From NCBI RefSeq assembly GCF_010500845.1, contig NZ_JAAAMI010000002.1, positions 248,001 to 312,000 of the forward strand: DNA of 64,000 nucleotides, written 5' to 3'. The notes beneath the pieces were generated by a model that worked only from the letters and a program-made list of their open reading frames with translations, ran no database searches and was not told where the DNA came from. Of this stretch, positions 28,313 to 37,398 are shown piece after piece. Source of the DNA: Flagellimonas sediminis (GTDB taxonomy: Bacteria; Bacteroidota; Bacteroidia; Flavobacteriales; Flavobacteriaceae). Both the position numbers and the translations under genes were made by a program. Every line of letters begins with the position of its first letter. Within the stretch, counting starts at the first letter, position 1.

Positions 28313-29419
28313 ATGATCCAGCATACCGATTATAAAGAAGAAGCCATCCATGGACGTTACATAACCATGGACATGTTGCAACAGCATTGCTTTCCCAAAT
28401 TGAAAAATGATACCACTATTATAGGTAACTCCGTTAAAGGAATTCCCATTCCTGCCTTTGCCATGGGCCAAGGGAAAAAGAAGATTTTGATGTGGTCCCA
28501 AATGCATGGCAATGAATCGACCACAACGAAAGCGGTTTGGGATATGGTCAATTTTTTAGGTTCATCACACAAAGCGTCTAAAACAATTTTGGAATCCTGT
28601 ACCCTTATGATTGTTCCAATTTTGAATCCCGATGGCGCCAAAGCCTATACAAGGGTCAATCATAATGAAGTGGATTTGAACCGGGACGCCAAAAATTTGT
28701 CCCAACCCGAAAGTGTGGCCTTAAGATCCTTATTTCAACAATTTGACCCGGATTTCTGCTTCAACCTGCACGACCAACGGACCCTCTTCAGTGCCGGAAA
28801 AGCAGACAAACCCGCCACTGTTTCCTTCTTATCGCCGGCAAGCAATGTGGAAAGGAATATTACACCTTCAAGGGAAGCGGCCATGAAGTTGATTGTCTCG
28901 ATGAACAAAAGATTGCAAAAAATCATCCCAGGTCAAGTGGGAAGGTTCGATGATGGTTTCAATGATAATTGCGTTGGCGATTCCTTTCAAATGGAAAAGA
29001 TCCCCACTATATTGTTCGAAGCAGGACATTATCAAAATGATTATGAAAGGGAAAAGACCAGGGAATTCATTTTTTATGCGTTGGTCGAGGCCTTGAATAC
29101 CATTGCTGCGGACAAAATCTCCGATTACTCCATAGACGATTATTTTAGCATTCCAGAGAATGATAAATTGTTTTTTGATATCGTTATCAATAATCCAGAA
29201 GTTATCAATCCTAACATAAAGGCAGGAGAAAGGGTTGGGCTAAGATATAAAGAGGTATTGAACGAGGGAAGGATCCAATTTGTGCCTGAGGTGGCTGAAA
29301 TGGGAACTCTTGAAGGGTTTTACGCACACCAAGTTATTGAAGGTGCTGATTTACTGGATTTTGACAACAATCCTTCCAAGAGGGCCATCAGGTCAATTCT
29401 CTTGTCAATCAACGAATAA
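28313..29419 (+). CDS. M14-type zinc carboxypeptidase family protein
   Basis: 368 residues from the ATG at 28313; an upstream in-frame TTG at 28301 is less likely. The zinc motif HGNE places His65 and Glu68, and FNLHDQRT supplies the second His. NPDGAKAY.R.N..EVDLNRD is the substrate-binding region, and FEAGHYQNDYERE holds the catalytic Glu. No signal peptide, so a cytoplasmic peptidase or amide hydrolase of the M14 superfamily. The C-terminal 100 residues form an added beta-rich part. Monocistronic, divergent from the XRE regulator. Confidence 0.85.
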   Translation: MIQHTDYKEEAIHGRYITMDMLQQHCFPKLKNDTTIIGNSVKGIPIPAFAMGQGKKKILMWSQMHGNESTTTKAVWDMVNFLGSSHKASKTILESCTLMIVPILNPDGAKAYTRVNHNEVDLNRDAKNLSQPESVALRSLFQQFDPDFCFNLHDQRTLFSAGKADKPATVSFLSPASNVERNITPSREAAMKLIVSMNKRLQKIIPGQVGRFDDGFNDNCVGDSFQMEKIPTILFEAGHYQNDYEREKTREFIFYALVEALNTIAADKISDYSIDDYFSIPENDKLFFDIVINNPEVINPNIKAGERVGLRYKEVLNEGRIQFVPEVAEMGTLEGFYAHQVIEGADLLDFDNNPSKRAIRSILLSINE

Positions 29420-29519
29420 TGAAGCATTTATATCGTCAGCTTGCGTTTTATTTAAAAAAGAACCATTTTTATTACGTAAATTTCCTTTTTTAACTAATTT
29501 AGCTGAAAATTTCAATGTA

Positions 29520-29999
29520 ATGAATAAAGTTAAGCTTGACGAGATTGATCACCAGATACTGGATATGTTGATTGACAACACCCGTACTCCCTTTACGGAT
29601 ATCGCCAAAAAGCTGTTGATTTCAGCTGGTACGGTGCATGTTCGTGTTAAGAAAATGGAGGAATCTGGGATCATCAAAGGTTCATCCCTTACCTTGGATT
29701 ATGTGAAACTAGGCTATTCCTTTATAGCTTATGTGGGTATTTTTCTTGAGAAAACCCATCAGACCAAGTTTGTATTGGAGCGTTTGAACCAGATACCATA
29801 TGTAACCGTTGCCCACATCACCACAGGTAAATTCAATATTTTCTGTAAGATCAGGGCAAAGGATACTACCCATGCCAAAAACATCATCTTTAAGATAGAT
29901 GATATTGATGGTATCAGCAGGACGGAAACCATGATTTCATTGGAAGAGAGCATCAACGACAAAAAACGTCTGATGCATACCATTTTCAACGAGATGTAA
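29520..29999 (+). CDS. Lrp/AsnC family transcriptional regulator
   Basis: 159 residues from the ATG at 29520 (MNKVKLDEIDHQILDML); longer readings run back into the peptidase gene. HTH at about 6-60 (FTDIAKKLLISAGTVHVRVKKMEESGII), then the RAM ligand-binding domain (70-145: YVGIFLEK, VTVAHITTGKFNIFCKIRA, ETMISLEE). Lrp-type proteins sense amino acids and form dimers to octamers. Its targets are not evident; the following DinB-like gene begins 14 bases downstream and may share the transcript. Confidence 0.92.
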   Translation: MNKVKLDEIDHQILDMLIDNTRTPFTDIAKKLLISAGTVHVRVKKMEESGIIKGSSLTLDYVKLGYSFIAYVGIFLEKTHQTKFVLERLNQIPYVTVAHITTGKFNIFCKIRAKDTTHAKNIIFKIDDIDGISRTETMISLEESINDKKRLMHTIFNEM

Positions 30000-30013
30000 T
30001 TTATTTTCGATAG

Positions 30014-30532
30014 ATGTTTGTTTCGGATTTATCGATTTCGGAATACAATCCTTTTTACCAAACCTATATCAACGCATTGGGCAATGTTGGCCTGATGGAA
30101 GAGATGGTTCAAGGTAAAAAGGATTTCTTGTTATTGTTGGAACAGATTCCAGATTCCAAATTACCCTTTTCCTATGCTGAAGGAAAATGGACCTTGGCAG
30201 AAGCTTTGGTTCATATGATAGATACGGAACGTATTTTCCAATATCGATCATTGCGTTTCGCCAGAAACGACAAAACCGACTTGGCCGGGTTTGAGCAGGA
30301 TGAATATGTACCCAATTCAAATGCCAAGAACAGGGCCTTAAAGGATTTAATGGAAGAATATTCCGTTGTTAGGGATGCCACCATCACTCTTTTTAAGTCT
30401 TTTGACGAAGACATGCTCAAAAGGATGGGGAAGGCAAACGGTTTTCCGATGAGTGTGCGCGCCATGGGATTCATCATCAATGGCCATCAGGCGCACCATA
30501 TGAAAATCATCAAGGAGCGATATTTGGTCTGA
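30014..30532 (+). CDS. DinB family protein
   Basis: 172 residues, predicted four-helix bundle of the DinB/YfiT type. The metal ligands expected in this fold are suggested by EALVHMIDTERIF (His near 59) and the C-terminal NGHQAHHMKII (His cluster near 156-160). Such proteins are often thiol-dependent transferases or hydrolases with a nickel or zinc site; they are unrelated to DNA polymerase IV. Its TGA and the reverse-strand stop of the next gene are adjacent, sharing TGATCA. Confidence 0.85.
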   Translation: MFVSDLSISEYNPFYQTYINALGNVGLMEEMVQGKKDFLLLLEQIPDSKLPFSYAEGKWTLAEALVHMIDTERIFQYRSLRFARNDKTDLAGFEQDEYVPNSNAKNRALKDLMEEYSVVRDATITLFKSFDEDMLKRMGKANGFPMSVRAMGFIINGHQAHHMKIIKERYLV

Positions 30533-30868
30533 TCAAAAAAGGCCTTCATTATCAGCTTCTTCCACATCGAATTCTGGTGTAGGAAAGAGTTCGTTATCCA
30601 CTTCGGCCGTTTCTTCAGGTTCCAAGTCTTTGTTCAATTCCCTTTCAATGGTTTCCTCAAAGTTGGAGATAAAATGGCTAAGGCTTTTGCTGATCTTCAC
30701 CAAGTAAATGGTATCCTCGGTACGTACCTCCACTGCTTCAAGGATTTCACCGTCCGGTTTTTTAATGGTAATGATGTCATCGTCTCCATATCCATCTGGG
30801 TAAGAGTCGATTAAAATGGCCGCCACTTTGTGGTCCAACTTTTTGTAGTCAATCAAAATCCGTTTCAT
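30533..30868 (-). CDS. Conserved hypothetical protein with acidic tail
   Basis: 111 residues. The N-terminal half is a small beta-rich domain (MKRILIDYKKLDHKVAAILIDSYP, then DDIITIKKPDGE and VRTEDTIYLVKIS), followed by one helix (SLSHFISNFEETIEREL) and a strongly acidic C terminus (about 80-111). I recall similar proteins across Flavobacteriia but know no function. Its stop directly abuts that of the DinB gene. Confidence 0.6.
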   Translation of the reverse strand: MKRILIDYKKLDHKVAAILIDSYPDGYGDDDIITIKKPDGEILEAVEVRTEDTIYLVKISKSLSHFISNFEETIERELNKDLEPEETAEVDNELFPTPEFDVEEADNEGLF

Positions 30869-30960
30869 AATGGTTGGTTATTACATATTCCTAAGCTATG
30901 AAAATTCGGATTTGACCCACTTAAAGAGTTGCCAACGTAAAAAAATAGTATATGTAACGT

Positions 30961-32016
30961 TTATTCCCTGTAGTAAGCAAAAGCTTCCTCGAAAAGATCA
31001 TCGGGAACTTTAATATCGGTTACCGCCACACCGATAGATTGTAACAGTACAAAATTGATGTTACCGTGGGAATTTTTCTTGTCGTATTTGAGCAATTTTA
31101 AAATGGCATCGATGTCATGGCCATCAAATTCCTCCTTATCAAAATGTTGCAAAAAGACTTCCTTAATTTCGTTGAGCGAAAGTTTGGGCAATCCGGTCAA
31201 CTTGTGCGATAAATATCCTTCCAGAATCATTCCAACCGCAATAGCCTCCCCATGCAACAAGGTCTTTTTGTCATAGTTTTCCAAACAATAGGACTCTATG
31301 GCATGCCCTAAGGTGTGGCCAAAATTCAAAATCTTGCGAATGCCTTTTTCGGTCGGATCTTGTATGACCACCTCATTTTTTATGGCGATGGATTTTTGAA
31401 TGTTGGCTGCGGCCTCGAAAGCATTTTGGGTTTTCAACAAATCCCAATACTCCTTGTCTTTTATTAAACCGTGCTTCAACATTTCGGCATAACCGCTTCG
31501 GGTTTGTCTGGCATCCAACGTTTTTAGGAATTCTGGAAAAATCAACACCATTTGAGGTTGGTTGATCACCCCGATCTGGTTTTTCAAAGATCCCAAGTCT
31601 ACTCCGGTTTTTCCGCCAATGGAAGCATCCACCATGGAAAGAAGGGTGGTTGGGATGTTTATAAAGTCTATACCACGTTTAAAGGTAGAAGCTACAAATC
31701 CGCCAAGATCCGTGAGTACACCGCCGCCCAGGTTGACCAATAGACTTTTGCGGTCACCATCAAATTGGGAAAGATGTTCCCAAACTTGCATACAGGTATG
31801 AATGTGTTTATTTTCCTCTCCAGGTTCAATTTCAAAAATGGAATCAATAGTACCGGTGAACATTTTTTCAAAGGTCGGTAAGCAATATTTTTTGGTGTTC
31901 TTATCTACCAACAAAAAGATTTTTGAATAATCATATTTGGCAACATGCTGGTTCAGTGCCGCTTGTGCAAGCTCATCAATATGAACCTCGTAAGATTGTG
32001 CTTTTACCGATTCCAT
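30961..32016 (-). CDS. aroB: 3-dehydroquinate synthase
   Basis: 351 residues. It closes DAHP to 3-dehydroquinate, the second step of the shikimate pathway, with NAD and a divalent metal. Signatures are LVNLGGGVLTDLGGFVAST (NAD-binding loop), KRGIDFINIPTTLLSMVDASIGGKTGVD split around residue 120-140, GYAEMLKHGLI (metal Glu region) and NFGHTLGHAIE (metal His). Length is typical. Divergent from the proline dehydrogenase gene with a 91-base gap. Confidence 0.95.
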   Translation of the reverse strand: MESVKAQSYEVHIDELAQAALNQHVAKYDYSKIFLLVDKNTKKYCLPTFEKMFTGTIDSIFEIEPGEENKHIHTCMQVWEHLSQFDGDRKSLLVNLGGGVLTDLGGFVASTFKRGIDFINIPTTLLSMVDASIGGKTGVDLGSLKNQIGVINQPQMVLIFPEFLKTLDARQTRSGYAEMLKHGLIKDKEYWDLLKTQNAFEAAANIQKSIAIKNEVVIQDPTEKGIRKILNFGHTLGHAIESYCLENYDKKTLLHGEAIAVGMILEGYLSHKLTGLPKLSLNEIKEVFLQHFDKEEFDGHDIDAILKLLKYDKKNSHGNINFVLLQSIGVAVTDIKVPDDLFEEAFAYYRE

Positions 32017-32076
32017 AATTCAAATTTCACCGCTAAATAAAGATTATTTTATGGATAAGGTTACGCATTCCGTACT

Positions 32077-32084
32077 TATATTTG
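32077..32084 (+). promoter_or_regulatory. -7 box of the proline dehydrogenase gene
   Basis: TATATTTG lies 23 bases before the ATG at 32108 and downstream of an earlier in-frame ATG at 32051, supporting the shorter protein. No good TTG upstream. Confidence 0.5.
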
Positions 32085-32107
32085 AATCTTTAATCGGAAT
32101 ACAAATA

Positions 32108-33280
32108 ATGCAACCTAATTTTGAGAATACCGCAATAGCTTTTGAGCTCAAATCCGACTCCCAGTTGGAACGTGCTTACTTTTTGTTCAAGATGATAGCC
32201 AACGAACCTTTGGTACGGATCGGTACCGCCGTGACCAATTTTGCCATCAAGGCTCACTTGCCCGTAGATGGTTTGATAAGGGCTACCGTATTTGATCATT
32301 TTTGCGGGGGAGTGAATGAAGAGGATTGTCTTCCGATCATTGATAAGATGTACGAAAAGGGAGTCTGTTCCATTTTGGATTACTCCGCCGAAGGCAAGGA
32401 AGTGGATAATCAATTTGATTTTGCGTTGCAGAAAACCCTTGAAATCCTTGATTTCGTCAAGGAAAAAGATGCCATTCCTTTTGCCGTATTCAAGCCAACT
32501 GGGTTCGGACGCATGAAATTGTTCGAAAAAATGAGTCTAGGACTGGATTTGACCAGCGATGAAACGGAAGTTTGGAACAGGATCGTAAACCGATATGAAA
32601 AGGTCTGTAAAAAGGCCCATGATTTGGATGTGGCCTTGTTGATTGACGCCGAGGAAAGTTGGATGCAGCAAGCTGCCGATGACCTTGCCTTGGAGATGAT
32701 GCGCAAGTACAACAAAGAAAAAGCCATTGTTTTCAATACTTTCCAAATGTACCGTTGGGACAGATTGGATTATATTAAAAAACTACACGCCCTTGCCAAC
32801 GAAGAAGGCTTTAAGGTTGGGGCCAAGGTGGTCCGCGGTGCCTATATGGAAAAGGAGAACGAACGTGCCCAAGAAAAAGGCTATAAAACTCCGATCTGCA
32901 GCAACAAACAGGAAACGGACCAAAATTTTGATGCGGCCATCAACTATCTGATGGATCATTTGGATTGCTTCAATGTATTTGCGGGAACGCATAATGAGCA
33001 AAGCTGCCATAAATTGATTGATTTGATGGAAGAAAAGGAATTGGAACCCAATGATCCAAGGGTTTGGTTCGGGCAATTGTTCGGGATGAGCGATCATATT
33101 ACCTACAACTTAACGGCCGCCAACTACAATGCGGTAAAATATGTGCCCTATGGTCCGGTGAAAGATGTGATGCCCTATTTGATCAGAAGGGCAGAGGAGA
33201 ATACTTCCGTGGCGGGGCAAACATCAAGGGAACTTTCTTTGTTACAAAAAGAAAGGAAGCGTAGGAAGTTGGAGGACTAG
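32108..33280 (+). CDS. Proline dehydrogenase family protein
   Basis: 390 residues from the ATG at 32108 (MQPNFENTAIAF); the -7 box at 32077-32084 argues against the start at 32051. The FAD-dependent TIM barrel is shown by FDHFCGGV, AVFKPTGFGR, LLIDAEESWMQ, FNTFQMYRWD, KVVRGAYMEKE, FNVFAGTHNEQS, WFGQLFGMSD and the C-terminal YVPYGPVKDVMPYLIRRAEEN, which contacts proline. It oxidises L-proline to pyrroline-5-carboxylate, probably at the membrane. A stand-alone PRODH, without the dehydrogenase half of PutA. Confidence 0.93.
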   Translation: MQPNFENTAIAFELKSDSQLERAYFLFKMIANEPLVRIGTAVTNFAIKAHLPVDGLIRATVFDHFCGGVNEEDCLPIIDKMYEKGVCSILDYSAEGKEVDNQFDFALQKTLEILDFVKEKDAIPFAVFKPTGFGRMKLFEKMSLGLDLTSDETEVWNRIVNRYEKVCKKAHDLDVALLIDAEESWMQQAADDLALEMMRKYNKEKAIVFNTFQMYRWDRLDYIKKLHALANEEGFKVGAKVVRGAYMEKENERAQEKGYKTPICSNKQETDQNFDAAINYLMDHLDCFNVFAGTHNEQSCHKLIDLMEEKELEPNDPRVWFGQLFGMSDHITYNLTAANYNAVKYVPYGPVKDVMPYLIRRAEENTSVAGQTSRELSLLQKERKRRKLED

Positions 33281-33334
33281 AGGTTAATGTTGCCTTGAAA
33301 GCATTCTCTCTCCACATTCCAGTATTTTTACCTG

Positions 33335-33378
33335 AAATCCATACGGATTTATAAATAAGCTTTCATATTTATAAATCC
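33335..33378. repeat. Inverted repeat cluster upstream of the peptide exporter
   Basis: GGATTTATAAAT (33345-33356) and its exact reverse complement (33367-33378) are separated by 10 bases centred on AAGCTTTCAT. A further AAATCC half-site at 33335-33340 pairs with the first arm. No T-run follows. It lies 48 bases before the exporter adaptor start and may be an operator. The intergenic region 33281-33426 shows nothing else; only imperfect -7 boxes (TTCATTTG, TCATTTTG) follow. Confidence 0.55.
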
Positions 33379-33426
33379 TAACAAACTTCATTTGTGTTTT
33401 ATTCATTTTGCGAGGACATTTAGTCC

Positions 33427-34593
33427 ATGCAAATTTTTCCAAAAGAAATCATAGAGAACACTATACAGTCCCATTTGCCCAAGAATGGGGTAAAAAGCAA
33501 GGTCATTTATGGTATTATTCTATTGGCTTTAGTGTTGGCAATAATCTTATTGCCCTTCATAAACATCAAAGTATACACAACTGCCAGAGGTATTATAAAA
33601 CCATCCAAAGAACGCATTTTAATTACAAGCCTTAATTCTGGAAAGGTTTTATTCACCAGAATGGAAAATAACCTGTATGTGCAAAAAGGAGATATTCTGC
33701 TGGTTCTAGAGAATAATGTTCTTGATGAACAAATAGCACTTACTGAATATGATACAAGAAGATATCAGGAAGAGATTAAGGATTTAGGGTATCTGATAAA
33801 TTTCAAAAATATTATCGTTGACAGTATTCATTCAGCCAAGTATCAAAAAGAATACATCGAATACTTGCAAAGCTCCAACGAATATGTGACAAGAATCAAT
33901 AAAATAAAAATAGATTACGATAGAAATTACAAGCTTCTTTTGAAAGGTGTAATCGCTAAAGTGGATTTTGAAAATATAAAATTTGACTACGAACTAGCAC
34001 TTAATGCCTACAACCAATTTAAAAAGCAACAAACAAGTACATGGCAGGCAACCTTGACGGAATTGGAAAGTAACCTTACGATTACGCAAAACAAAAATGA
34101 CCAATTTACTGAAAGTAAAAAGGAATATGTAGTCACAGCTCCAATCAATGGGTATTTGATGAATCTTTCTGGAGTTGAACGTGGCAGCATTATTACTTCT
34201 GGAGTTTCCTTAGCTGAAATTTCACCGGACGCCGAAATAATCGCTGAATGTTTTATCAAACCTATGGACATTGGCCTTATCGACAAGTCAAAACCCATAA
34301 ATTTTCAAATAGACGCTTTTAATTACAACCAATGGGGACTTGCCACTGGAAGAATCTTGGATGTCTCCCAGGATGTGTTAATTATCGAAAATCAACCCGT
34401 TTTCAAATTGCGTTGTAAGATAAACGAGCATTTTCTCCAATTAAAGAATGGCGCAAAGGGTGCAATTGGAAAAGGAATGACGTTCAATGCCAGGTTTGAA
34501 TTGGCAGAAAGGTCTTTATACCAATTATTATACGACAAGCTTGATGATTGGATGAACCCGGCACAGAACACCCAAATTTCTTCAACAAATTAA
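33427..34593 (+). CDS. HlyD family membrane-fusion (periplasmic adaptor) protein
   Basis: 388 residues. A cytoplasmic N terminus (1-24), one membrane segment (about 25-45), a biotinyl-lipoyl-like barrel (NIKVYTTARGIIKPS onward, resumed at VTAPINGYLMNLSGVERGS), a long coiled-coil hairpin (about 100-225) and a beta domain (245-350, ISPDAEIIAECFIKPMDIG). This is the accessory protein that links an inner-membrane ABC exporter to an outer-membrane channel. It is followed after one base by the C39-peptidase ABC exporter, forming a type I export unit. AT-rich compared with its left neighbours. Confidence 0.9.
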   Translation: MQIFPKEIIENTIQSHLPKNGVKSKVIYGIILLALVLAIILLPFINIKVYTTARGIIKPSKERILITSLNSGKVLFTRMENNLYVQKGDILLVLENNVLDEQIALTEYDTRRYQEEIKDLGYLINFKNIIVDSIHSAKYQKEYIEYLQSSNEYVTRINKIKIDYDRNYKLLLKGVIAKVDFENIKFDYELALNAYNQFKKQQTSTWQATLTELESNLTITQNKNDQFTESKKEYVVTAPINGYLMNLSGVERGSIITSGVSLAEISPDAEIIAECFIKPMDIGLIDKSKPINFQIDAFNYNQWGLATGRILDVSQDVLIIENQPVFKLRCKINEHFLQLKNGAKGAIGKGMTFNARFELAERSLYQLLYDKLDDWMNPAQNTQISSTN

Positions 34594-34594
34594 A

Positions 34595-36772
34595 ATGGCG
34601 AAAATCAATATAAAACAGCATGATATTACCGATTGCGGAGCGGCATGTTTGGCATCGATAGCCGCACATTTTGATTTTCAAATACCTATTTCAAGGATTC
34701 GACAATATGCGGGGACCGATAAAAAAGGAACCAATGTTTACGGCCTTATAAAAGCAGCCGAAAAAATGGGCTTTGAAGCAAAAGGGGTAAGGGGAGATTT
34801 TGAAAGTTTATTCAAAATCCCCAAACCAGCAATAGCCCATGTTATAGTAAAGGAACAATTGCACCATTATGTAGTAATCTATGAGGTAAACAAAACTCAT
34901 ATAAGGGTCATGGACCCAGGGTCAGGTAAAATAGAAAAACGGTGTCATGAAGATTTCAAAAAAGAATGGACAGGTGTTTTAGTGCTCTTGCTGCCAAATG
35001 AAAGTTTTGAGAAAGGAAACGAAAAGGTATCCGTTTTTAAACGTTTTTGGTTCTTGTTGAAACCCCATAAAGCGGTCCTGGTCCAAGCATTCATAGGGGC
35101 CTTGTTTTATACCTTACTAGGCTTTTCTACATCTATCTATATTCAAAAGATTACCGATCATGTTTTGGTGGATGGTAACTCAAAACTATTGAACCTTTTG
35201 AGTGTGGTTATGATCATTCTTTTGTTGTTACAACTAACAATAGGCTACTTTAAAGATACCTTTCTCTTAAAAACAGGGCAACAGATAGATGCCAGATTGA
35301 TACTAGGCTACTACAAACATTTATTGAAATTGCCCCAACAGTTTTTTGACACTATGCGGGTAGGAGAAATTATTTCCCGTATCAATGATGCAGTCAAAAT
35401 AAGGAACTTCATTAATGGGGTGTCATTGAACCTTACCGTGAACATTCTCATTATTATTTTTTCGTTTGCATTAATGTTCACATACTATTGGAAATTGGCA
35501 TTGATCATGCTCATAATAGTACCGATCTATATCACCATTTATTGGGTTGTGAACAGGCTCAACAAAAAAGTAGAACGGAAGGTGATGGAAAATGCAGCGG
35601 ACCTTGAAAGCCAGTTGGTGGAATCCTTGAATGCTGTTGGCACAATAAAGAGATTCGGGCTAGAGGATTTTGCAAATGTTAAAACAGAAACGCGTTTCAT
35701 TACCCTGCTTAGGACTGGCTACATATCTGCCCTAAATTCCATTTTTTCGCTCACCTCATCCAAAACGGTTTCGCAAGTATTTACAATTGTCCTCTTATGG
35801 GCTGGTTCAGGTTTTGTAATTGAAAGGCAAATCAGTCCAGGTGAGCTTCTTTCGTTCTATTCCATTATTGGCTATTTCACAGGCCCTTTGGCTAGTTTGA
35901 TAGGAGCCAACAAAGAAATCCAAAATGCCCTTATAGCTGCCGATCGTCTTTTTGAGATCATGGATCTGGAAAGGGAAGAAAAAGATAAAAATATCGTCTT
36001 AACCAGGAATAAAATTGAAGACATTACCTTTTCCAATGTAACCTTTCAGTATGGGACTAGGGTCGAGGTATTCAATGATTTGAACCTGACCATTCAAAAA
36101 GGCAGCATAACTGCTTTTGTGGGGGAAAGTGGCTCAGGAAAGTCGACCCTTGTATCCCTTCTACAGAACATTTATCCTTTAAATAAGGGAAAAATCAGGA
36201 TTGGGGAAATAGACCTGAAGCATATTGAAAACCAAAGTCTCAGGAATTTGGTGAGTGTGGTTCCCCAAAAAATCGACCTTTTTGCAGGTAATGTCATTGA
36301 AAATATAGCTGTTGGTGAATTTCAACCCGATTTTGACAAAATTTACAGGATATGCAAGAGCATAGGAATTTTAGAATTTATTGAAAGTCTGCCCAACGAC
36401 TTTAATACCTATTTGGGTGAAAATGGCGCCACATTGTCCGGAGGACAAAAACAGCGTATAGCAATCGCGAGGGCGTTGTACAAAGACCCGGAAATTTTGG
36501 TACTGGATGAGGCCACTTCCTCCTTGGACAGTAGCTCTGAAAACTATGTGCAAAGGACCATTGAAAATTTACGTTCAGAAGGTAAAACTGTGATTATCAT
36601 CGCGCATAGATTGAGTACGGTGGTCAATGCGGATAAGATTGTTGTTTTGGATAAAGGACAAGTATTGGAGCAAGGGTCCCACTTTCAATTGTATGACAGC
36701 AAAGGAGCTTACTTTAAACTGTGGCAGCAACAAGTGCCTTCATTTTTATCAATACTTAAACCTGTTAATTAA
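34595..36772 (+). CDS. Peptidase-containing ABC transporter (C39 peptidase, PCAT)
   Basis: 725 residues. The N-terminal C39 cysteine peptidase (1-140) has the catalytic Cys14 in DCGAACLA, His91 in HHYVVIYEV and Asp107 in MDPGSG. It cuts leader peptides after a double glycine. A six-helix membrane domain follows (about 160-450), then the ATPase with Walker A GESGSGKST (510-518), signature LSGGQKQR near 614 and Walker B ILVLDEATSS. The peptidase residues are intact, so processing and export of GG-leader peptides are expected. The nearby small peptides at 37228-37566 are the obvious substrates. Confidence 0.95.
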   Translation: MAKINIKQHDITDCGAACLASIAAHFDFQIPISRIRQYAGTDKKGTNVYGLIKAAEKMGFEAKGVRGDFESLFKIPKPAIAHVIVKEQLHHYVVIYEVNKTHIRVMDPGSGKIEKRCHEDFKKEWTGVLVLLLPNESFEKGNEKVSVFKRFWFLLKPHKAVLVQAFIGALFYTLLGFSTSIYIQKITDHVLVDGNSKLLNLLSVVMIILLLLQLTIGYFKDTFLLKTGQQIDARLILGYYKHLLKLPQQFFDTMRVGEIISRINDAVKIRNFINGVSLNLTVNILIIIFSFALMFTYYWKLALIMLIIVPIYITIYWVVNRLNKKVERKVMENAADLESQLVESLNAVGTIKRFGLEDFANVKTETRFITLLRTGYISALNSIFSLTSSKTVSQVFTIVLLWAGSGFVIERQISPGELLSFYSIIGYFTGPLASLIGANKEIQNALIAADRLFEIMDLEREEKDKNIVLTRNKIEDITFSNVTFQYGTRVEVFNDLNLTIQKGSITAFVGESGSGKSTLVSLLQNIYPLNKGKIRIGEIDLKHIENQSLRNLVSVVPQKIDLFAGNVIENIAVGEFQPDFDKIYRICKSIGILEFIESLPNDFNTYLGENGATLSGGQKQRIAIARALYKDPEILVLDEATSSLDSSSENYVQRTIENLRSEGKTVIIIAHRLSTVVNADKIVVLDKGQVLEQGSHFQLYDSKGAYFKLWQQQVPSFLSILKPVN

Positions 36773-36784
36773 ACCTAACCTATC

Positions 36785-37096
36785 ATGGCAAAACTGACGA
36801 AACAAATTGAAATATTGGAGCGAATAGACCAATTGATACGTTTAAAGGCCACTGGCAGGCCAAAACAATTGGCAAAACGTTTGGAAATATCAGAGGCTAC
36901 TGTATTCAGGATGATAGAGACCATGAAAGATATGAATGCCCCCATTTGCTATGACTTGACACGGCAAAGTTATATATACACGGAAACAACCCGTTTTAAG
37001 TGCGGATTTTATGTGGAAGAACTGGATACAACAACAGAAAGGAATCTCTCTGGGGGTTACTGTTATAAAAATGCGTTAAAAGTATTAGCATTTTAA
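36785..37096 (+). CDS. Small helix-turn-helix protein of the peptide cassette
   Basis: 103 residues. A DeoR/HTH_11-like winged helix covers about 1-70: a first helix ILERIDQLIRLKATG, then RPKQLAKRLEISEATVFRMIETMKDM split into helices 2 and 3, and a wing containing YDLTRQSYIY. The short remainder (70-103) contains GFYVEEL and a LSGGY stretch but no ligand domain. It starts 12 bases after the exporter gene. A perfect inverted repeat lies 15 bases after its stop, in front of the peptide genes, and could be its operator. Confidence 0.75.
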   Translation: MAKLTKQIEILERIDQLIRLKATGRPKQLAKRLEISEATVFRMIETMKDMNAPICYDLTRQSYIYTETTRFKCGFYVEELDTTTERNLSGGYCYKNALKVLAF

Positions 37097-37111
37097 CAGT
37101 TTTCTGTAGTC

Positions 37112-37132
37112 CACTCTCAAAATTTGAGAGTG
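37112..37132. repeat. Perfect 21-bp inverted repeat in front of the peptide genes
   Basis: CACTCTCAAA and TTTGAGAGTG flank a single A. No T-run follows, so it is unlikely to be a terminator. It sits between the HTH gene and the peptide genes; an imperfect -7 box CATATTTG follows at 37141-37148. Candidate operator or RNA hairpin. Confidence 0.6.
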
Positions 37133-37227
37133 CCAATCCCCATATTTGGAAGGTAAACATAAAGCTGCGCGCAAAAGAATTCCTGGCTTTGGTTGCGAAA
37201 TAAATTATTTAATTAAAATTTTATCTC

Positions 37228-37386
37228 ATGAAAAATTTAAAAAACTATCATGTTGAAGAATTGGATTTATCAAATTCAAAACAAACCGAAGGCGGTGTAA
37301 TCAACTTTCTAATCGGTGGATTCCTTTTAGGAAGAAGGGTTGAATACATGAAAAATGGAGGTGACTTTTTCGATTTTTATCTTTAA
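37228..37386 (+). CDS. GG-leader peptide 1 (bacteriocin-like precursor)
   Basis: 52 residues. A charged leader (MKNLKNYHVEELDLSNSKQ) ends in TEGG, the cleavage signal of C39 peptidase exporters, giving a 29-residue core that begins VINFLIGGFLLGRR and ends GGDFFDFYL. The core is hydrophobic, then basic, then acidic-aromatic. No Cys, so no disulfide or lanthionine. It is the first of three tiny genes ending at one terminator, downstream of the exporter. A peptide bacteriocin or signal is likely; activity is unproven. The region before it is very AT-rich. Confidence 0.75.
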   Translation: MKNLKNYHVEELDLSNSKQTEGGVINFLIGGFLLGRRVEYMKNGGDFFDFYL

Positions 37387-37398
37387 AAACAGGGAAAT

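Noticed and set aside
30014..30532. DinB protein as DNA polymerase IV
   Set aside because: It is a small four-helix DinB/YfiT-type protein with a His cluster and lacks polymerase motifs; the name is shared only by history.
33345..33378. Inverted repeat as terminator of the proline dehydrogenase gene
   Set aside because: The arms are followed by TAACAAAC, with no T-run on either strand.
37112..37132. Palindrome as intrinsic terminator after the HTH gene
   Set aside because: No T-run follows; the next bases are CCAATCCCC.
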